Below, one piece after another: positions 28,632-28,757 of a stretch of 28,757 nucleotides of DNA; positions within the stretch are counted from its first letter, which is position 1; each line of letters begins with the position of its first letter. Source of the stretch: Chalciporus piperatus. Lineage: Eukaryota > Basidiomycota > Agaricomycetes > Boletales > Boletaceae. The translations under genes and the position numbers were made by a program. The DNA is taken from the NCBI GenBank assembly GCA_038093975.1, contig JBBPTG010000289.1, forward strand, positions 1 through 28,757, given 5' to 3'. The notes under the pieces are model-generated. The model was not told the origin of the DNA. It saw only the letters and a program-made list of their open reading frames with translations, and searched no databases.

Positions 28632-28757
28632 GGTGTTCTCGTTGCCCTGGCTTCCGGTCGGTCTTTCTGTCTCTTTGATTGGCTTCGGAGTTCTGAATCC
28701 CGGTCATTAGTGGCAGATTGCTGAGCGGGACCCAACACCGGCAAGTGTACTGTTTCC
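28632..28757. repeat. Direct repeat copy B, runs off the window
   Basis: Second copy of 27609-27745. Removing the solo LTR restores GCCGGGTGTTCTCGTTGCCC, which parallels the start of copy A, so the repeat was present before the LTR inserted at its left edge. Confidence 0.85.

Overview
The window looks like a nuclear contig of a basidiomycete fungus, most likely an agaricomycete. The reasons are the many 45-60 bp GT-AG introns, a DUF6532 gene, a fungal TET/JBP-type dioxygenase, and a typical mushroom-type load of transposons (hAT, Tf2-like chromovirus, copia, Tad-like LINE, tyrosine-recombinase elements). No database search was possible; all family names come from motifs read by eye.

Layout. 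(1) 1-2.9 kb is the only stretch with intact host-type genes: the 3' part of a TET/JBP-like 2OG-Fe(II) dioxygenase gene (three visible exons) and a complete eight-exon DUF6532 gene, both on +. (2) 3.2-7.3 kb holds an unrecognised ORF, hAT termini, a 5'-truncated hAT transposase gene (-), a decayed gene of unknown family and a 326 bp inverted-repeat element. (3) 7.4-14.0 kb is a nest of broken elements: a DIRS/Ngaro-like gag fragment fused to a gypsy RT fragment (-), a hAT-derived element, a copia pol (-), and a chromovirus pol with a chromodomain (+). (4) 14.0-22.7 kb is bounded by two copies of one LTR in inverted orientation. The 5 kb between about 15.8 and 20.8 kb carries no credible gene. 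It is a patchwork of repeat families, each built on short dyads, including a TCGGCCGA array with a 44-44-32 bp higher-order pattern and six hairpin modules built on CGACACACG. (5) 22.9-28.8 kb holds a 70 bp minisatellite, a DUF6532 N-terminal fragment, a decayed zinc-binding gene, an ORF split by a complete hAT MITE with an 8 bp target-site duplication, a tyrosine-recombinase C-terminus, and a solo LTR with a 5 bp duplication.

How it fits together. Only the first two genes look functional. The rest is a transposon graveyard in which several insertions can be ordered (LINE into LTR, MITE into ORF, solo LTR into an older repeat). Several stops read as CGA to TGA changes, as expected from deamination of methylated CpG, which is notable beside a TET/JBP-type gene. 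The best candidate for something undescribed is the dyad-array block between the inverted LTRs.
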